Shown here piece after piece: positions 27,124 to 35,452 of a stretch of DNA of 64,000 nucleotides. The translations under genes and the position numbers were made by a program. The notes beneath the pieces are model-generated. The model ran no database searches. It saw only the letters and a list, made by a program, of their open reading frames with translations, and had not been told where the DNA came from. The DNA is from Hymenobacter mucosus. GTDB taxonomy: Bacteria; Bacteroidota; Bacteroidia; Cytophagales; Hymenobacteraceae. The first letter of the stretch is position 1. Every line of letters starts with the position of its first letter. The stretch covers positions 62,001-126,000 of the forward strand of contig NZ_FZNS01000005.1 of assembly GCF_900188255.1 (NCBI RefSeq). Reading direction: 5' to 3'.

Positions 27124-27783
27124 ATGAAAAATTCTCTCCAACTGGCTATCAATGCCGTGCTGGTCATTGCCGTGGCCGTGTTGTTTTACCTGCACTTTGC
27201 CAACCAGCCTACTGCCACTACCCCAAAGAAGCCGGTAGCTGCCACCGCACCCTCCGACTCCGCTACTTCTTCTGCCATAGCTACTGAGGACCCCGCTGAC
27301 CTGACTGCCGCAGCCGATACCGAGAAAGTAGCTTATGTGGAATCCAGCAAGTTACTAGATGGGTACCAAGGTATGAAGGATGCGCGGCGGAGCTTTGAAG
27401 CCAAGGCCAAGCGCTGGGAGGCGCAAAACCAAAAGATGGTGCAGGGCTTTCAGGGCGCTGTGCAGAAGTACCAGCAGCAAGCCGCTAGCCTGACCGCCGA
27501 GCAGCGCGCTGCTACGGAGCAGCAATTGCAAGGACGCCAGATGCAGGTGGCTCAAGAGCAGGAAAAGCTGCAACGCCAGGCCCAAGAAGAGGAAGCTAAG
27601 ATGACCCAGCAAGTGCTGGAGCGCATCAACAAGCAGGTGGAAGTGTACGGCAAGCAGAACGGCTACCGTCTGATTCTGATAGCGGCTCCTAGCGGTACCA
27701 TTGCGTATGGCCGGAAGGACTTGGACATTACAACTCCCGTGCTCAAGCACCTCAACACGGAATACAGCAGCAAGAAAAAATAG
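27124..27783 (+). CDS. OmpH/Skp family periplasmic chaperone-like protein
   Basis: The 219-residue protein begins with a hydrophobic segment (about residues 8-24) that lacks a clear cleavage site and may be a membrane anchor. A Thr/Ala/Pro-rich linker follows, then an OmpH/Skp domain: KVAYVESSKLLDGYQGMKDARR, a long Gln/Glu/Arg-rich coiled coil (about 95-175), and the return strand YRLILIAAPSGTIAYG. Skp-type proteins escort outer-membrane proteins across the periplasm. The gene is solitary, with a strong terminator behind it. Confidence 0.88.
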   Translation: MKNSLQLAINAVLVIAVAVLFYLHFANQPTATTPKKPVAATAPSDSATSSAIATEDPADLTAAADTEKVAYVESSKLLDGYQGMKDARRSFEAKAKRWEAQNQKMVQGFQGAVQKYQQQAASLTAEQRAATEQQLQGRQMQVAQEQEKLQRQAQEEEAKMTQQVLERINKQVEVYGKQNGYRLILIAAPSGTIAYGRKDLDITTPVLKHLNTEYSSKKK

Positions 27784-27810
27784 CTTTCTGCCCGTTACAG
27801 TACGGTATAG

Positions 27811-27849
27811 AAAACGGCCTCGTCGAGATACTTCGACGAGGCCGTTTTT
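27811..27849 (+). terminator. Rho-independent terminator after the OmpH-like gene
   Basis: A perfect 16-bp stem (27811-27826 with 27833-27848) has a six-base loop and ends in a T5 run. Confidence 0.88.
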
Positions 27850-27937
27850 GTGGTGGGAGTGAGCAACCATGCACTTCGGTTGAGGACGAATTACTTGCTA
27901 TGGGTAGGGTAGGTGGTATTAAACCTAGGCCTTGGAA

Positions 27938-28243
27938 ATGCGTCAAAGAAACGTAAGCACTACCAACCTAGTAGCTCTCCGACCCCTGAAAAACTACCTG
28001 AAATTTCCCTTTTTCCTCTTCGTACTTCTGTTGGCCGCGGCTTCGCTTTCTGGTTGCGTAACCTCTGCGGGCACTGGCGTTGTTGTGGGCCCCGACCCAT
28101 ACTACCGGCCCTATCCTCGCCCTTACTACCGCGCCTACCCGCGGCCTTATTACCACCCACGTCGGGTTATTGTGGCACCCGCACCTCGGCCTTACTATCA
28201 TGGTCATCCAGGGCGGACGTACCGCGGCAGCCGACCCAGGTAA
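27938..28243 (+). CDS. small lipoprotein with a Tyr/Pro/Arg repeat tail
   Basis: The 101-residue protein has a long N-terminal extension (about 25 residues), then a hydrophobic stretch ending in the lipobox LSGC. The mature part is a low-complexity tail of PYYRPYP/RPYYRAYP/RPYYHP-type repeats, ending in an Arg/Gly-rich segment. Tails of this kind are seen in small envelope proteins of many bacteria and may bind the cell wall or metals; nothing specific is known here. The ATG at 27938 is preferred to the TTG two codons upstream. It converges with the next gene on a very long hairpin. Confidence 0.72.
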   Translation: MRQRNVSTTNLVALRPLKNYLKFPFFLFVLLLAAASLSGCVTSAGTGVVVGPDPYYRPYPRPYYRAYPRPYYHPRRVIVAPAPRPYYHGHPGRTYRGSRPR

Positions 28244-28253
28244 GAATACCCGC

Positions 28254-28320
28254 GCAATCCTACGTAAGCAAAGAGGCCCCGCTGCATTGCAGTGGGGCCT
28301 CTTTGCTTACGTAGGATTGC
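28254..28320. terminator. very long bidirectional hairpin (about 33-bp arms)
   Basis: 28254-28286 is complementary to 28288-28320 with one G-T pair. The arms include TACGTAAGC and AGAGGCCCC. It occupies almost the whole gap between two convergent genes and is the longest such hairpin in the window. Confidence 0.8.
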
Positions 28321-28323
28321 TAC

Positions 28324-28893
28324 TTAGAAAGCAAACCGCAGGCTGACGGCTGCATCGTTGTAAAGGCCGGTGTAACCATCAAACACCTCAAAGAAAGGTT
28401 TGTAGTCAACCCCAATAACGAAGGGCAGGTCTTCCATTTTGTATTCTAGACCTAAGATAAGGTCGGCGCCTCCTACAATGTAGTTGGTATCATCGTACCA
28501 GTAGCGGTTGTAGAAAGAGTACTTTTTGCCCCGGCGGAAACGTACATCTTCAAAGTAGTAGCGGCCCTGGTAGGAGCCGATATGGGCACCCGCACCGTAG
28601 TAAAATTGCAGGCCTTTAAAGTCGGATACTGGTAGGTGCTTTTCCAGTAATAGGGTGACACGGCCACCCCGTGCGGCATATTCTCGGGTGAGTAGGCCTT
28701 CAAATGCCACATTGTTCTTACCACTCAGGAAGTGCTTTACCGTGAGGCCCGAAGACCAGCCTCCGCCCCGTAGGCCGATACCGGTAGTATAGCCTGAGCC
28801 GCTGCCACCACTTTTCTTTTTGCTCTGTGCATGTGCCCCCTCAACTGAGCTTAGCAGCCCTAAGCACAGCATACCAAAAACTAAACGCTTCAT
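28324..28893 (-). CDS. putative outer-membrane beta-barrel protein, function unknown
   Basis: From MKRLVFGMLCLGLL the protein has 189 residues, with a signal peptide cleaved after AHAQ. A Lys/Ser/Gly linker follows, then amphipathic strands rich in Gly, Tyr and Arg (GLRGGGWSSGLTVKHF, YYGAGAHIGSYQGRYY), ending in the aromatic residue typical of barrels (VSLRFAF). This looks like a small porin-like barrel. I recognise no named family. The internal ATG at 28893 is chosen because it begins the signal peptide and a -7 box lies 35 bases upstream. Confidence 0.8.
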   Translation of the reverse strand: MKRLVFGMLCLGLLSSVEGAHAQSKKKSGGSGSGYTTGIGLRGGGWSSGLTVKHFLSGKNNVAFEGLLTREYAARGGRVTLLLEKHLPVSDFKGLQFYYGAGAHIGSYQGRYYFEDVRFRRGKKYSFYNRYWYDDTNYIVGGADLILGLEYKMEDLPFVIGVDYKPFFEVFDGYTGLYNDAAVSLRFAF

Positions 28894-28927
28894 GCGCAAA
28901 CTGGAATGGATAAAAATTAGTGTCTGG

Positions 28928-28935
28928 CAAAAGTA
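28928..28935 (-). promoter_or_regulatory. Bacteroidota -7 box of the outer-membrane protein gene
   Basis: On the minus strand this reads TACTTTTG, a full match to TAnnTTTG, about 35 bases ahead of the ATG at 28893. Confidence 0.55.
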
Positions 28936-28965
28936 CAAACAGGCTGGGAATACGGCTAGTCTTAT

Positions 28966-29631
28966 TTATAATCCGCTGGAAGCTAGGCGTGCTGGGGTAG
29001 AGGAATGCACTTGTGTGCCTACGCTAGATGCTTCGGCGGCGCTTAGCATAGCATGCGCTACGGTATCGGCGCCCACAGCGCGGTACTTGCGTAGTGGTCC
29101 TTGCAAAATAGGCCCTAGGGTGCGCAATATGAAGGCCCCTATTCGCTCACCAGTGCGTGGCCTGGCGCGCTGGCCCAGCAGCAAAGAAGGCCGGAAAATA
29201 TGAATAGCCCGAAAGGGGGCTTGCTGCACTGCCTCTTCCATTTCGCCCTTTACCCGGCTGTAGTAGAACCGGGAGTGAGAGTTGGCGCCCAGGGCCGATA
29301 CGACCAGAAACTGAGCCGCAAAATTGCCGGCCGTAAGGGCGGCTAGCTTCACAACGTATAGATAATCAACCGTGTAAAAGGCCTCCTTGGAGCCAGCTTC
29401 GCGCAGAGTAGTACCTAGGCAGCAGAACACGTCATCGGCGATAAGCTGGAAGCGGTGGTCTTCGAGGTGGTCGAAATCGAGGAGGCGCTGCTCTAACTTG
29501 GGATGAACTACCAATACCGGCCGCCGGCCCACTACAATAACCCGGTTATACCGGTTGGAAGCGAGCAGCAAGGGCAGCAGCTGGCTCCCGATAAGGCCGC
29601 TGGCACCAGCAATGAGTGCGGTTTTCTGCAT
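28966..29631 (-). CDS. NAD(P)-binding Rossmann-fold oxidoreductase (HTATIP2/atypical SDR-like)
   Basis: From MQKTALIAGASGLIGSQLL the protein has 221 residues and a classical glycine-rich dinucleotide-binding motif (GASGLIG). The sequence then has VVGRRPVLV, DDVFCCLGTTLREAGSKEAF, VSALGANSHSRFYYSRVKGE (with the Y-x3-K pair) and FRPSLLLGQRA. This set is typical of the atypical short-chain dehydrogenases annotated as NAD(P)H-binding or HTATIP2-like. The substrate is unknown. The longer frame upstream (to 29799) is discarded because it lacks family sequence. Confidence 0.87.
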   Translation of the reverse strand: MQKTALIAGASGLIGSQLLPLLLASNRYNRVIVVGRRPVLVVHPKLEQRLLDFDHLEDHRFQLIADDVFCCLGTTLREAGSKEAFYTVDYLYVVKLAALTAGNFAAQFLVVSALGANSHSRFYYSRVKGEMEEAVQQAPFRAIHIFRPSLLLGQRARPRTGERIGAFILRTLGPILQGPLRKYRAVGADTVAHAMLSAAEASSVGTQVHSSTPARLASSGL

Positions 29632-29858
29632 ACGGAGACTGCATAGATCAGCAAAAAGCAAAGACAGGAAACGGCAGTAGCGCTTAAGTTGGTACGTGTA
29701 CCATTCTGCTGTTGCCCACCTGCTAGCTAATGGATGCGGAAAGTTCTGTGGCAGTTGCCTACTCAGGCCAGGGTAGTAGCTAGAAAGCCCTGCAAACACC
29801 TCCGGGCTGCCAGCACAGCGCGCCAGCAGCCCGGAAGTAGAAATCTAAGCCGAAAACA

Positions 29859-30695
29859 CTATTCGCCCGGAGTTACAAGGGTGGTCTTCTCTGGTGCCAG
29901 CTCTACTACGCCTTGCTTGTAGAGAGAGCCTAGTGCTTTTTTAAACACCTTTTTACTCATGCCCAACCGACGATACACATCGTCGGGCTCGCTCTTGTCG
30001 CCCAGTGGGAGGGAGCCACCTGCTTGGCGCAGAGCAGCAAGTAGGGTGTCGGCGGCGGCTAAGGCTTCATCGTAGCCGGGGCGCTGCAGGCTTAGGTCCA
30101 GCTTGCCGTCGGGGCGCACCTGCCGGATGTAGCCCGTGTGCACATCGCCAAGGCGCAGGGGCTTGAATACCTCATTGTGGTAGAGTAGGCCCTGATGCGT
30201 ACCATCCACAATGACTTTGTATCCCAAGTCAGTTTCCTCGGCCACAAACAGGTCGGCAGAGTCACCGGCTTTGCCCGGGAATGGGGCCTCGCTTAGAAAC
30301 CACTCCCACTTGGCCGAGGCCACGATGCGGTCAGTGGTTTCATCCAGATACACGAATACTGTAACCCGCTCTCCGGAGCGCAAATTGCGGCGCTGGTTGC
30401 GGTAGGGCAGGAACAGGTCTTTTTCCAGGCCCCAATCGAGAAAAGCGCCGTTCGGCGTTACATCGCGCACGGTAAGCGCCGCAAACTGGCCTACCCGAGC
30501 ATAGGGCTCTAAGTTCGTAGCAATGAGGCGGTCTTCCGAGTCGCGGTACACAAATACGCGCACAATGTCGCCCACATGGGTTCCCTCGGGAATGTATTTG
30601 CGCGGCAGCAGCAGGTCGCCATCGTCGGAAGTCAGGTACATTCCGAAATCTACCTCGCGGGCTACCTCTAGGTCGTTGAAATCACCAAGGTTCAT
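29859..30695 (-). CDS. CvfB-like S1 RNA-binding protein
   Basis: The 278-residue protein has tandem S1-like beta barrels. The first is about residues 1-60 (GMYLTSDDGDLLLPRKYIP), the second about 65-130 (GAFLDWGLEKDLFLPYRNQ) and the third 145-205. A C-terminal winged-helix domain follows (RRLGMSKKVFKKALGSLYKQG). This is the architecture of CvfB/YitL proteins, which bind RNA and affect virulence and translation in Gram-positives. The role in Bacteroidota is not known. I chose the ATG at 30695 over a TTG two codons earlier. Confidence 0.9.
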   Translation of the reverse strand: MNLGDFNDLEVAREVDFGMYLTSDDGDLLLPRKYIPEGTHVGDIVRVFVYRDSEDRLIATNLEPYARVGQFAALTVRDVTPNGAFLDWGLEKDLFLPYRNQRRNLRSGERVTVFVYLDETTDRIVASAKWEWFLSEAPFPGKAGDSADLFVAEETDLGYKVIVDGTHQGLLYHNEVFKPLRLGDVHTGYIRQVRPDGKLDLSLQRPGYDEALAAADTLLAALRQAGGSLPLGDKSEPDDVYRRLGMSKKVFKKALGSLYKQGVVELAPEKTTLVTPGE

Positions 30696-30875
30696 CTGCA
30701 ATCAAAAAAGAGAAGTAAGGATCAAAAGGCTGCACTACCAGGGGCAGGCGGCGTTTACCGAAGCCAGGTGGGCGCTCTGGTACTGTGCCCAGTCTTGTAT
30801 ACGTGGTGTAAAGGTGAGAAGAACCCGCGCGAAGCCAGCAATTTTTCGTCCTCTTCCTGGGGTTCTTCCCGGGGC

Positions 30876-32762
30876 CTACTGGTAGCGCACTACGCCGGGC
30901 GAGCTAAAGCTGAAGTCGCTGAAGTCGTAATAGGCACGGGAGTTTTCAAAAATACGGATGCCATTGGGTGCGCTCATGCCGCGGGGGTAGAAACCAAAGC
31001 TGATTTGGAAGGTGCGCACGGCCGCGTACTCATTGCGGAAGCGCAGCCCCAAGCCAAAACCCATGTAGGGAGCATCGTAGAACGGGAGGGCTTGCTTGAG
31101 GTTGTTGGAGTTAAGCCAGGCAACATCGGCAAAGGCAATGCCCGCCATCCGGAAACCCAGGAACGAGACGGGTGTGAACAGCGTGGCCTCGTAATTGAGC
31201 GTAACGCGGCTGCTGCCCAGCAAAATAGTGCCCGGCTGAAAGCCGCGCAGCCCCCGTTCCCCATCAATGGACAAGGGCCGCTCGTCGGGAAGGCGGTTGA
31301 GGCCAATGCTGCTGCGCTGCCAAAAAAAGTGGCGCCACTGGTAGTTACCCGTATGGTACAAGCGCGTGAACAGCAGTACCTCGCCCGTGAGTACGCCCTG
31401 CTGCCAACGCCCGTCGCGGCGGTAGCTGCCAAATTCGCCGTTCATGTACAAGTAGCCCCGCTGGGGGTGGTAGCCGGCATAGCCCAGCCGGAAACCATAG
31501 TAGCGCCGGTCGCCCTGCTCATTGAACTCGTAGCCCGTAGTGAGGCTAGCCAGCGTGCCCGTTGGTATGTCCTCCGTTCGGCCAAAGCCAAACAGATATT
31601 TGTCCTTGTAGTACCGGCGTACACTGTAGCCTACGGTGGCCAGCATCAGGTTGGCATTGTGCAAGTCGAGAGCAGGCTTAGCACTGTAGAAGGTGCGGAT
31701 GCTACGCGCCGAAACAATGAAGCGTCCTGGGTTCTCGTAGCCTAAGTCGTAGCTTTTGAGACGTAGCGCCCGGCCTACCCACACGTCCTGCTCGTTGTAG
31801 CGCATAGGGCTGAATATGTACGGCTCAGTTTCTGAGCCCGTGCCTCCCGTTGCCAGTAGGCGGTCTACATATCGGTAGCTTATGGCCCCGGCGTACCGCG
31901 TGTTTACCGAGAAGAAGTCGCGGGAGAAACGCAGCGTCGATTCCTGATTGCGCGTTTCGTTGCGGTACTGAGCTTGGCCGTAGAAGAAGTTTCGGAAAGG
32001 AATCAGATAACTGCCGTTGTAGCGCCAAGTTTGGGCCCCGGGCCCAACATCCGTCCGGCCGTACTCATAGCGGTTTCGGATTTGGTGGCCCTGCCCGAGG
32101 AAGTTCACGTCGCGCAAGCCTATTACGCCGGCCCCCACATCGCGCAGCTGAAACGAGCCGCTGATGCTGAACACATCCTTGGTAATGATTCGGATATCGA
32201 CGCTATCGGCGGTAGTAGTACGCTCGTTTACGAACACGCGGGCATCTAACAACTCCGACGTCTGACGGAGTAAGCGTTCTGACTCCGCCAGGGCTTGGGG
32301 CTCCAATTCTTCGCCTATGCGAAACAGCAGCACCTGCCGCACCCGCGACCGAGTGGTTTTGATGTGCAAAGTGTTGCCGGTTTTCTCCATGAAGTTGCGC
32401 GGCCGGCGGGTGGAGTCGGAGATGCTGAACCCAAAGGCATCGAGCGTCTGAATGTCGATGCTGCGTACAATCTTGTAGCTGTGCCGATCAAACTGTCGGT
32501 CGAGCAGCACGGCGTCAAGGCCCGCCCGGTCTTCGCGCCGTTCAGTGAAATTGAACAGCGCCGACGCGGCTTTGCCCGCTATGGTTTTGCGCTTGGTGTA
32601 CGCCTTCAGGCCGTTGAGCAAACGCTCTTCATCGAAGCGGCGGCGTAGGGAGTCGGGGCGAGTTGTTAGGCGGGTTGTGTCGGCCTGTTGAGCTATGACA
32701 GGGCTAGCCACAACCAGCAGGCCGAGCCACAACAACCAATAAAAGGGTACTAGGTACCGCAT
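30876..32762 (-). CDS. Omp85/BamA-like outer membrane protein
   Basis: From MRYLVPFYWLL the protein has 628 residues: a signal peptide ending in VIAQ, a linker, and at least one POTRA-like domain. The POTRA-like part is about residues 90-200, with VRSIDIQTLDAFGFS and ELLDARVFVNERTTTADSVDIRI. A C-terminal 16-strand-type barrel follows, with the Omp85 motif GLRGFQPGT and a late FADVAWL strand. It is probably an outer-membrane assembly or secretion barrel. It differs from BamA in having fewer POTRA domains, so a specialised role is likely. It is divergent from the radical SAM gene. Confidence 0.85.
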   Translation of the reverse strand: MRYLVPFYWLLWLGLLVVASPVIAQQADTTRLTTRPDSLRRRFDEERLLNGLKAYTKRKTIAGKAASALFNFTERREDRAGLDAVLLDRQFDRHSYKIVRSIDIQTLDAFGFSISDSTRRPRNFMEKTGNTLHIKTTRSRVRQVLLFRIGEELEPQALAESERLLRQTSELLDARVFVNERTTTADSVDIRIITKDVFSISGSFQLRDVGAGVIGLRDVNFLGQGHQIRNRYEYGRTDVGPGAQTWRYNGSYLIPFRNFFYGQAQYRNETRNQESTLRFSRDFFSVNTRYAGAISYRYVDRLLATGGTGSETEPYIFSPMRYNEQDVWVGRALRLKSYDLGYENPGRFIVSARSIRTFYSAKPALDLHNANLMLATVGYSVRRYYKDKYLFGFGRTEDIPTGTLASLTTGYEFNEQGDRRYYGFRLGYAGYHPQRGYLYMNGEFGSYRRDGRWQQGVLTGEVLLFTRLYHTGNYQWRHFFWQRSSIGLNRLPDERPLSIDGERGLRGFQPGTILLGSSRVTLNYEATLFTPVSFLGFRMAGIAFADVAWLNSNNLKQALPFYDAPYMGFGLGLRFRNEYAAVRTFQISFGFYPRGMSAPNGIRIFENSRAYYDFSDFSFSSPGVVRYQ

Positions 32763-32996
32763 ATTCGGGAAAAAGCCACTACCACTTGCTACTGCAAGAT
32801 ACGCCAATAGCGCGTTTTTATGCGCAATTGCACGCATAGAAAGGCCCTGTGAAGCAGAACAGGAGGGCCTAGACTAGGAGTTGATAAAAGGGGTGGATAA
32901 ATCTGCGCGCAGCGGAACATTTCTAACGAATTTAGCCTTAGTAGATATTGCGTAAGTGCGCGCATAACTCTATTTTTAAGCCAATAAATCGGCCCA

Positions 32997-34265
32997 ATGA
33001 ACGACCAGCGCATTCAGGAAAAGCTAAGTATTTTGGCAGACGCCGCGAAGTACGATGTATCGTGCTCTAGCAGTGGGGGCAAGCGCAAGAACGAGGACAA
33101 AGGGCTGGGCAATGCCGAGGGCATGGGGATTTGCCATAGCTATACCGAAGACGGCCGTTGCGTGAGCCTGCTCAAGATCTTGCTCACCAACCATTGCATC
33201 TTCGATTGCGCTTACTGCGTGTCGCGCCGCTCCAATGATGTGAAGCGCGCTGCCTTCACGGTAGACGAGGTAGTGGATCTGACCATGAACTTCTACCGTC
33301 GCAATTACATCGAAGGGCTGTTCCTAAGTAGCGGTATTTTCTCCTCGCCGGATTATACCATGGAGCGCTTGGTGCGCATCATCAAGAAGCTGCGTACTGA
33401 GCACAAGTTCAACGGCTACATTCACGTAAAGGCTATTCCTGGTGCTTCTGAGGAGCTGATTCAGGAAGCCGGCTTGTACGCCGACCGTTTGAGCGTGAAC
33501 ATTGAGCTGCCTTCGGAAATGAGCCTGACGACGCTGGCTCCGGAGAAAAACTACCAGGAGATTCTGACTCCAATGGCCCAAATCCGGGACGGCATTGTGC
33601 AGAATAAAGAGGAGAAGGCACTATTCAAGAAGGTACCGCAGTTTGCTACCGCTGGCCAAAGCACCCAGCTCATCGTGGGAGCGTCGGCGGAAAACGACCT
33701 GCAGATTATCAACCTTACTGATTCGCTCTACAAAGGCTACGGCCTGAAGCGGGTGTATTACTCCGGCTACATTCCCGTAACCGATGATGCACGCCTACCA
33801 CAGGTGACGCAGCCCCCGCTGATACGGGAGCACCGCCTCTACCAAACCGACTGGCTTATGCGTTTCTACGGCTTTCAGGCCGACGAAATCCTGGACCCCG
33901 CGCATCCCTTCCTCGACTTGGAGGTTGACCCCAAACTGGCCTGGGCCCTGCGCAACCGCCACGTGTTTCCGGTGGATGTAAACACGGCCGATTACGAGAT
34001 GATTTTGCGCATTCCGGGGGTCGGAGCGCGCTCGGCCAAGCGCATTGTGGCCGCGCGCCGGTTCTCGCCCGTCACCCTCGACCATCTGCACAAGTTTGGG
34101 GTAGTGCTCAAGCGTGCTAAGTTCTTCCTGACTTGCCGCGGGCAAGCCCTGGAAAAGCGTGATTACGACGAGCAAACTATTCGGCGTCAGATTCTCTTCG
34201 GAGCAGGTTCCGTCCGCTCTGCTCTCGTTACGCAACAACTCGATCTATTTGCCCAAGCTTCTTAA
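32997..34265 (+). CDS. putative DNA modification/repair radical SAM protein (TIGR03916 type)
   Basis: The 422-residue protein has the radical SAM cysteine cluster C67-x3-C71-x2-C74 (CIFDCAYC), preceded by family blocks (KYDVSCSSSGG, GICHSYTEDGRCVSLLK). It ends with a helix-hairpin-helix DNA-binding motif (ILRIPGVGARSAKRIV, from about residue 337). This is the architecture of the family named putative DNA modification/repair radical SAM protein. Those genes are nearly always paired with a TIGR03915/DUF4130 gene. The partner is present here, but two other genes lie between them. The true reaction is unknown. Confidence 0.9.
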   Translation: MNDQRIQEKLSILADAAKYDVSCSSSGGKRKNEDKGLGNAEGMGICHSYTEDGRCVSLLKILLTNHCIFDCAYCVSRRSNDVKRAAFTVDEVVDLTMNFYRRNYIEGLFLSSGIFSSPDYTMERLVRIIKKLRTEHKFNGYIHVKAIPGASEELIQEAGLYADRLSVNIELPSEMSLTTLAPEKNYQEILTPMAQIRDGIVQNKEEKALFKKVPQFATAGQSTQLIVGASAENDLQIINLTDSLYKGYGLKRVYYSGYIPVTDDARLPQVTQPPLIREHRLYQTDWLMRFYGFQADEILDPAHPFLDLEVDPKLAWALRNRHVFPVDVNTADYEMILRIPGVGARSAKRIVAARRFSPVTLDHLHKFGVVLKRAKFFLTCRGQALEKRDYDEQTIRRQILFGAGSVRSALVTQQLDLFAQAS

Positions 34266-34270
34266 CCTAG

Positions 34271-34303
34271 GGCCGGCGGTACAATACTAGTAAGCCGCCG
34301 GCT
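34271..34303 (+). terminator. weak GC hairpin after the radical SAM gene
   Basis: GCCGGCGG (34272-34279) pairs with CCGCCGGC (34295-34302) around a 15-base loop. No T run follows, so it may only slow transcription between the radical SAM gene and the next genes. Confidence 0.4.
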
Positions 34304-34323
34304 CCTGTCAACTGACTTCCGTC

Positions 34324-34509
34324 ATGACTATTTCTCATCGCGCCGCCGACGCGTCGGCCGCTTCCTTCGACCCACAGAAACCCCAGAAAGTAGCCCGGGT
34401 AGCGTGCTGCTGTAAGCTCTCGGACCTGTTGCCGCTAGTACGGCAGATGCACCAAGAGGCCGCCCGGCGTAATGCGGCCCGCAACGGCCAGCAGTCGGAG
34501 GCGGCCTAG
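34324..34509 (+). CDS. small ORF with a Cys triplet, possible gene in the repair cluster
   Basis: The 61-residue frame starts with ATG and has strong third-position G+C like its neighbours. The sequence has a polar N-terminus, a central VARVACCCKLSDLLPLV stretch with three adjacent cysteines, and a charged helical tail (RQMHQEAARRNAARNG). It sits between the radical SAM and hydrolase genes on the same strand. I recognise no family. It could be a genuine small gene or a chance frame in G+C-rich DNA. Confidence 0.45.
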   Translation: MTISHRAADASAASFDPQKPQKVARVACCCKLSDLLPLVRQMHQEAARRNAARNGQQSEAA

Positions 34510-34558
34510 TGCCCCAAGAAGCCGCAACCTTGTACTGCTGGACTGGGTAGGGTAGAAG

Positions 34559-35443
34559 GTGGAACACGAGTTAGAACACCATTTCGTCCAGACCAACGGC
34601 ATTACTTTGCACGTAGTACAAAGCGGACCTGCCCAGGGGCCGCTGGTAGTGCTGCTGCATGGTTTTCCTGAGTTTTGGTACGGCTGGCGCCACCAAATTC
34701 AGGTGTTGGCGGCGGCTGGGTACCGCGTATGGGTGCCAGACCAGCGCGGCTATAATCTCAGCGAAAAACCACCACGAGTAGCCGACTACCGCATTCATCA
34801 GCTCGGGGCAGACATTCTGGGGTTGCTGGATGCAGCGGGCCAGCAGAAAGCGGCCCTGGTTGGTCACGATTGGGGTGCGGCCGTCACGTGGTGGCTTGCG
34901 GCCAATCATGCGGAGCGACTCACGCGGGTTGCTATCCTGAACGTGCCCCACCCGGCCGTACTGGGGCGCGCACTCAGGCGCACGCCACGCCAGTTGTTGA
35001 AAAGCTGGTACATTTTCTTTTTCCAATTGCCTTGGCTGCCCGAGCGACTTTTCAAGCGAAAAGGCTTCCGATTTGGTCGTGGCGCCCTGCGCGGCACCAG
35101 TCGGCCGGGTACGTTTTCTTCTGATGACTTGCGGCAGTATGTGGCGGCGTGGTCGCAGCCTGGGGCCCCTACCGGTATGATTAATTGGTACCGAGCTGCC
35201 TTTCGCAAGGCGGGGCAGGTAGGGAAAGCCGGCAAGATTACGCTGCCAGTGCGCATCCTCTGGGGCCGTAAAGATGCCTTCTTAGAGCCAGTGTTGGCCC
35301 AGCTGAGCGCCGAACAATGCGAGCAAGTGGAGCTAACGTACGTTGACCATGCTACCCACTGGCTGCACCAAGAAGAGCCTGATGCAGTAAACAGCTTGCT
35401 ACTCCGTTTTCTGCAAGCTGATTTGGATACCTTTTCCGCCTGA
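34559..35443 (+). CDS. alpha/beta hydrolase, epoxide hydrolase-like
   Basis: The 294-residue protein has the epoxide-hydrolase pattern: HGFPEFWYGWRHQ oxyanion segment, nucleophilic D104 in VGHDWGAAV, and a cap domain rich in Trp and Arg (residues about 135-215). The charge-relay histidine lies in DHATHWLHQEEP. Asp rather than Ser as the nucleophile separates it from esterases; haloalkane dehalogenases share this, so the exact substrate is uncertain. The start is a GTG at 34559, the first start after an in-frame stop six bases upstream. It lies between the two genes of a putative DNA-repair pair and ends 9 bases before DUF4130. Confidence 0.86.
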   Translation: MEHELEHHFVQTNGITLHVVQSGPAQGPLVVLLHGFPEFWYGWRHQIQVLAAAGYRVWVPDQRGYNLSEKPPRVADYRIHQLGADILGLLDAAGQQKAALVGHDWGAAVTWWLAANHAERLTRVAILNVPHPAVLGRALRRTPRQLLKSWYIFFFQLPWLPERLFKRKGFRFGRGALRGTSRPGTFSSDDLRQYVAAWSQPGAPTGMINWYRAAFRKAGQVGKAGKITLPVRILWGRKDAFLEPVLAQLSAEQCEQVELTYVDHATHWLHQEEPDAVNSLLLRFLQADLDTFSA

Positions 35444-35452
35444 CGCACTCCA

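Noticed and set aside
30768..31745. 325-codon plus-strand frame opposite the Omp85-like gene
   Set aside because: The minus-strand frame has a signal peptide, POTRA and barrel motifs, so this is its shadow.
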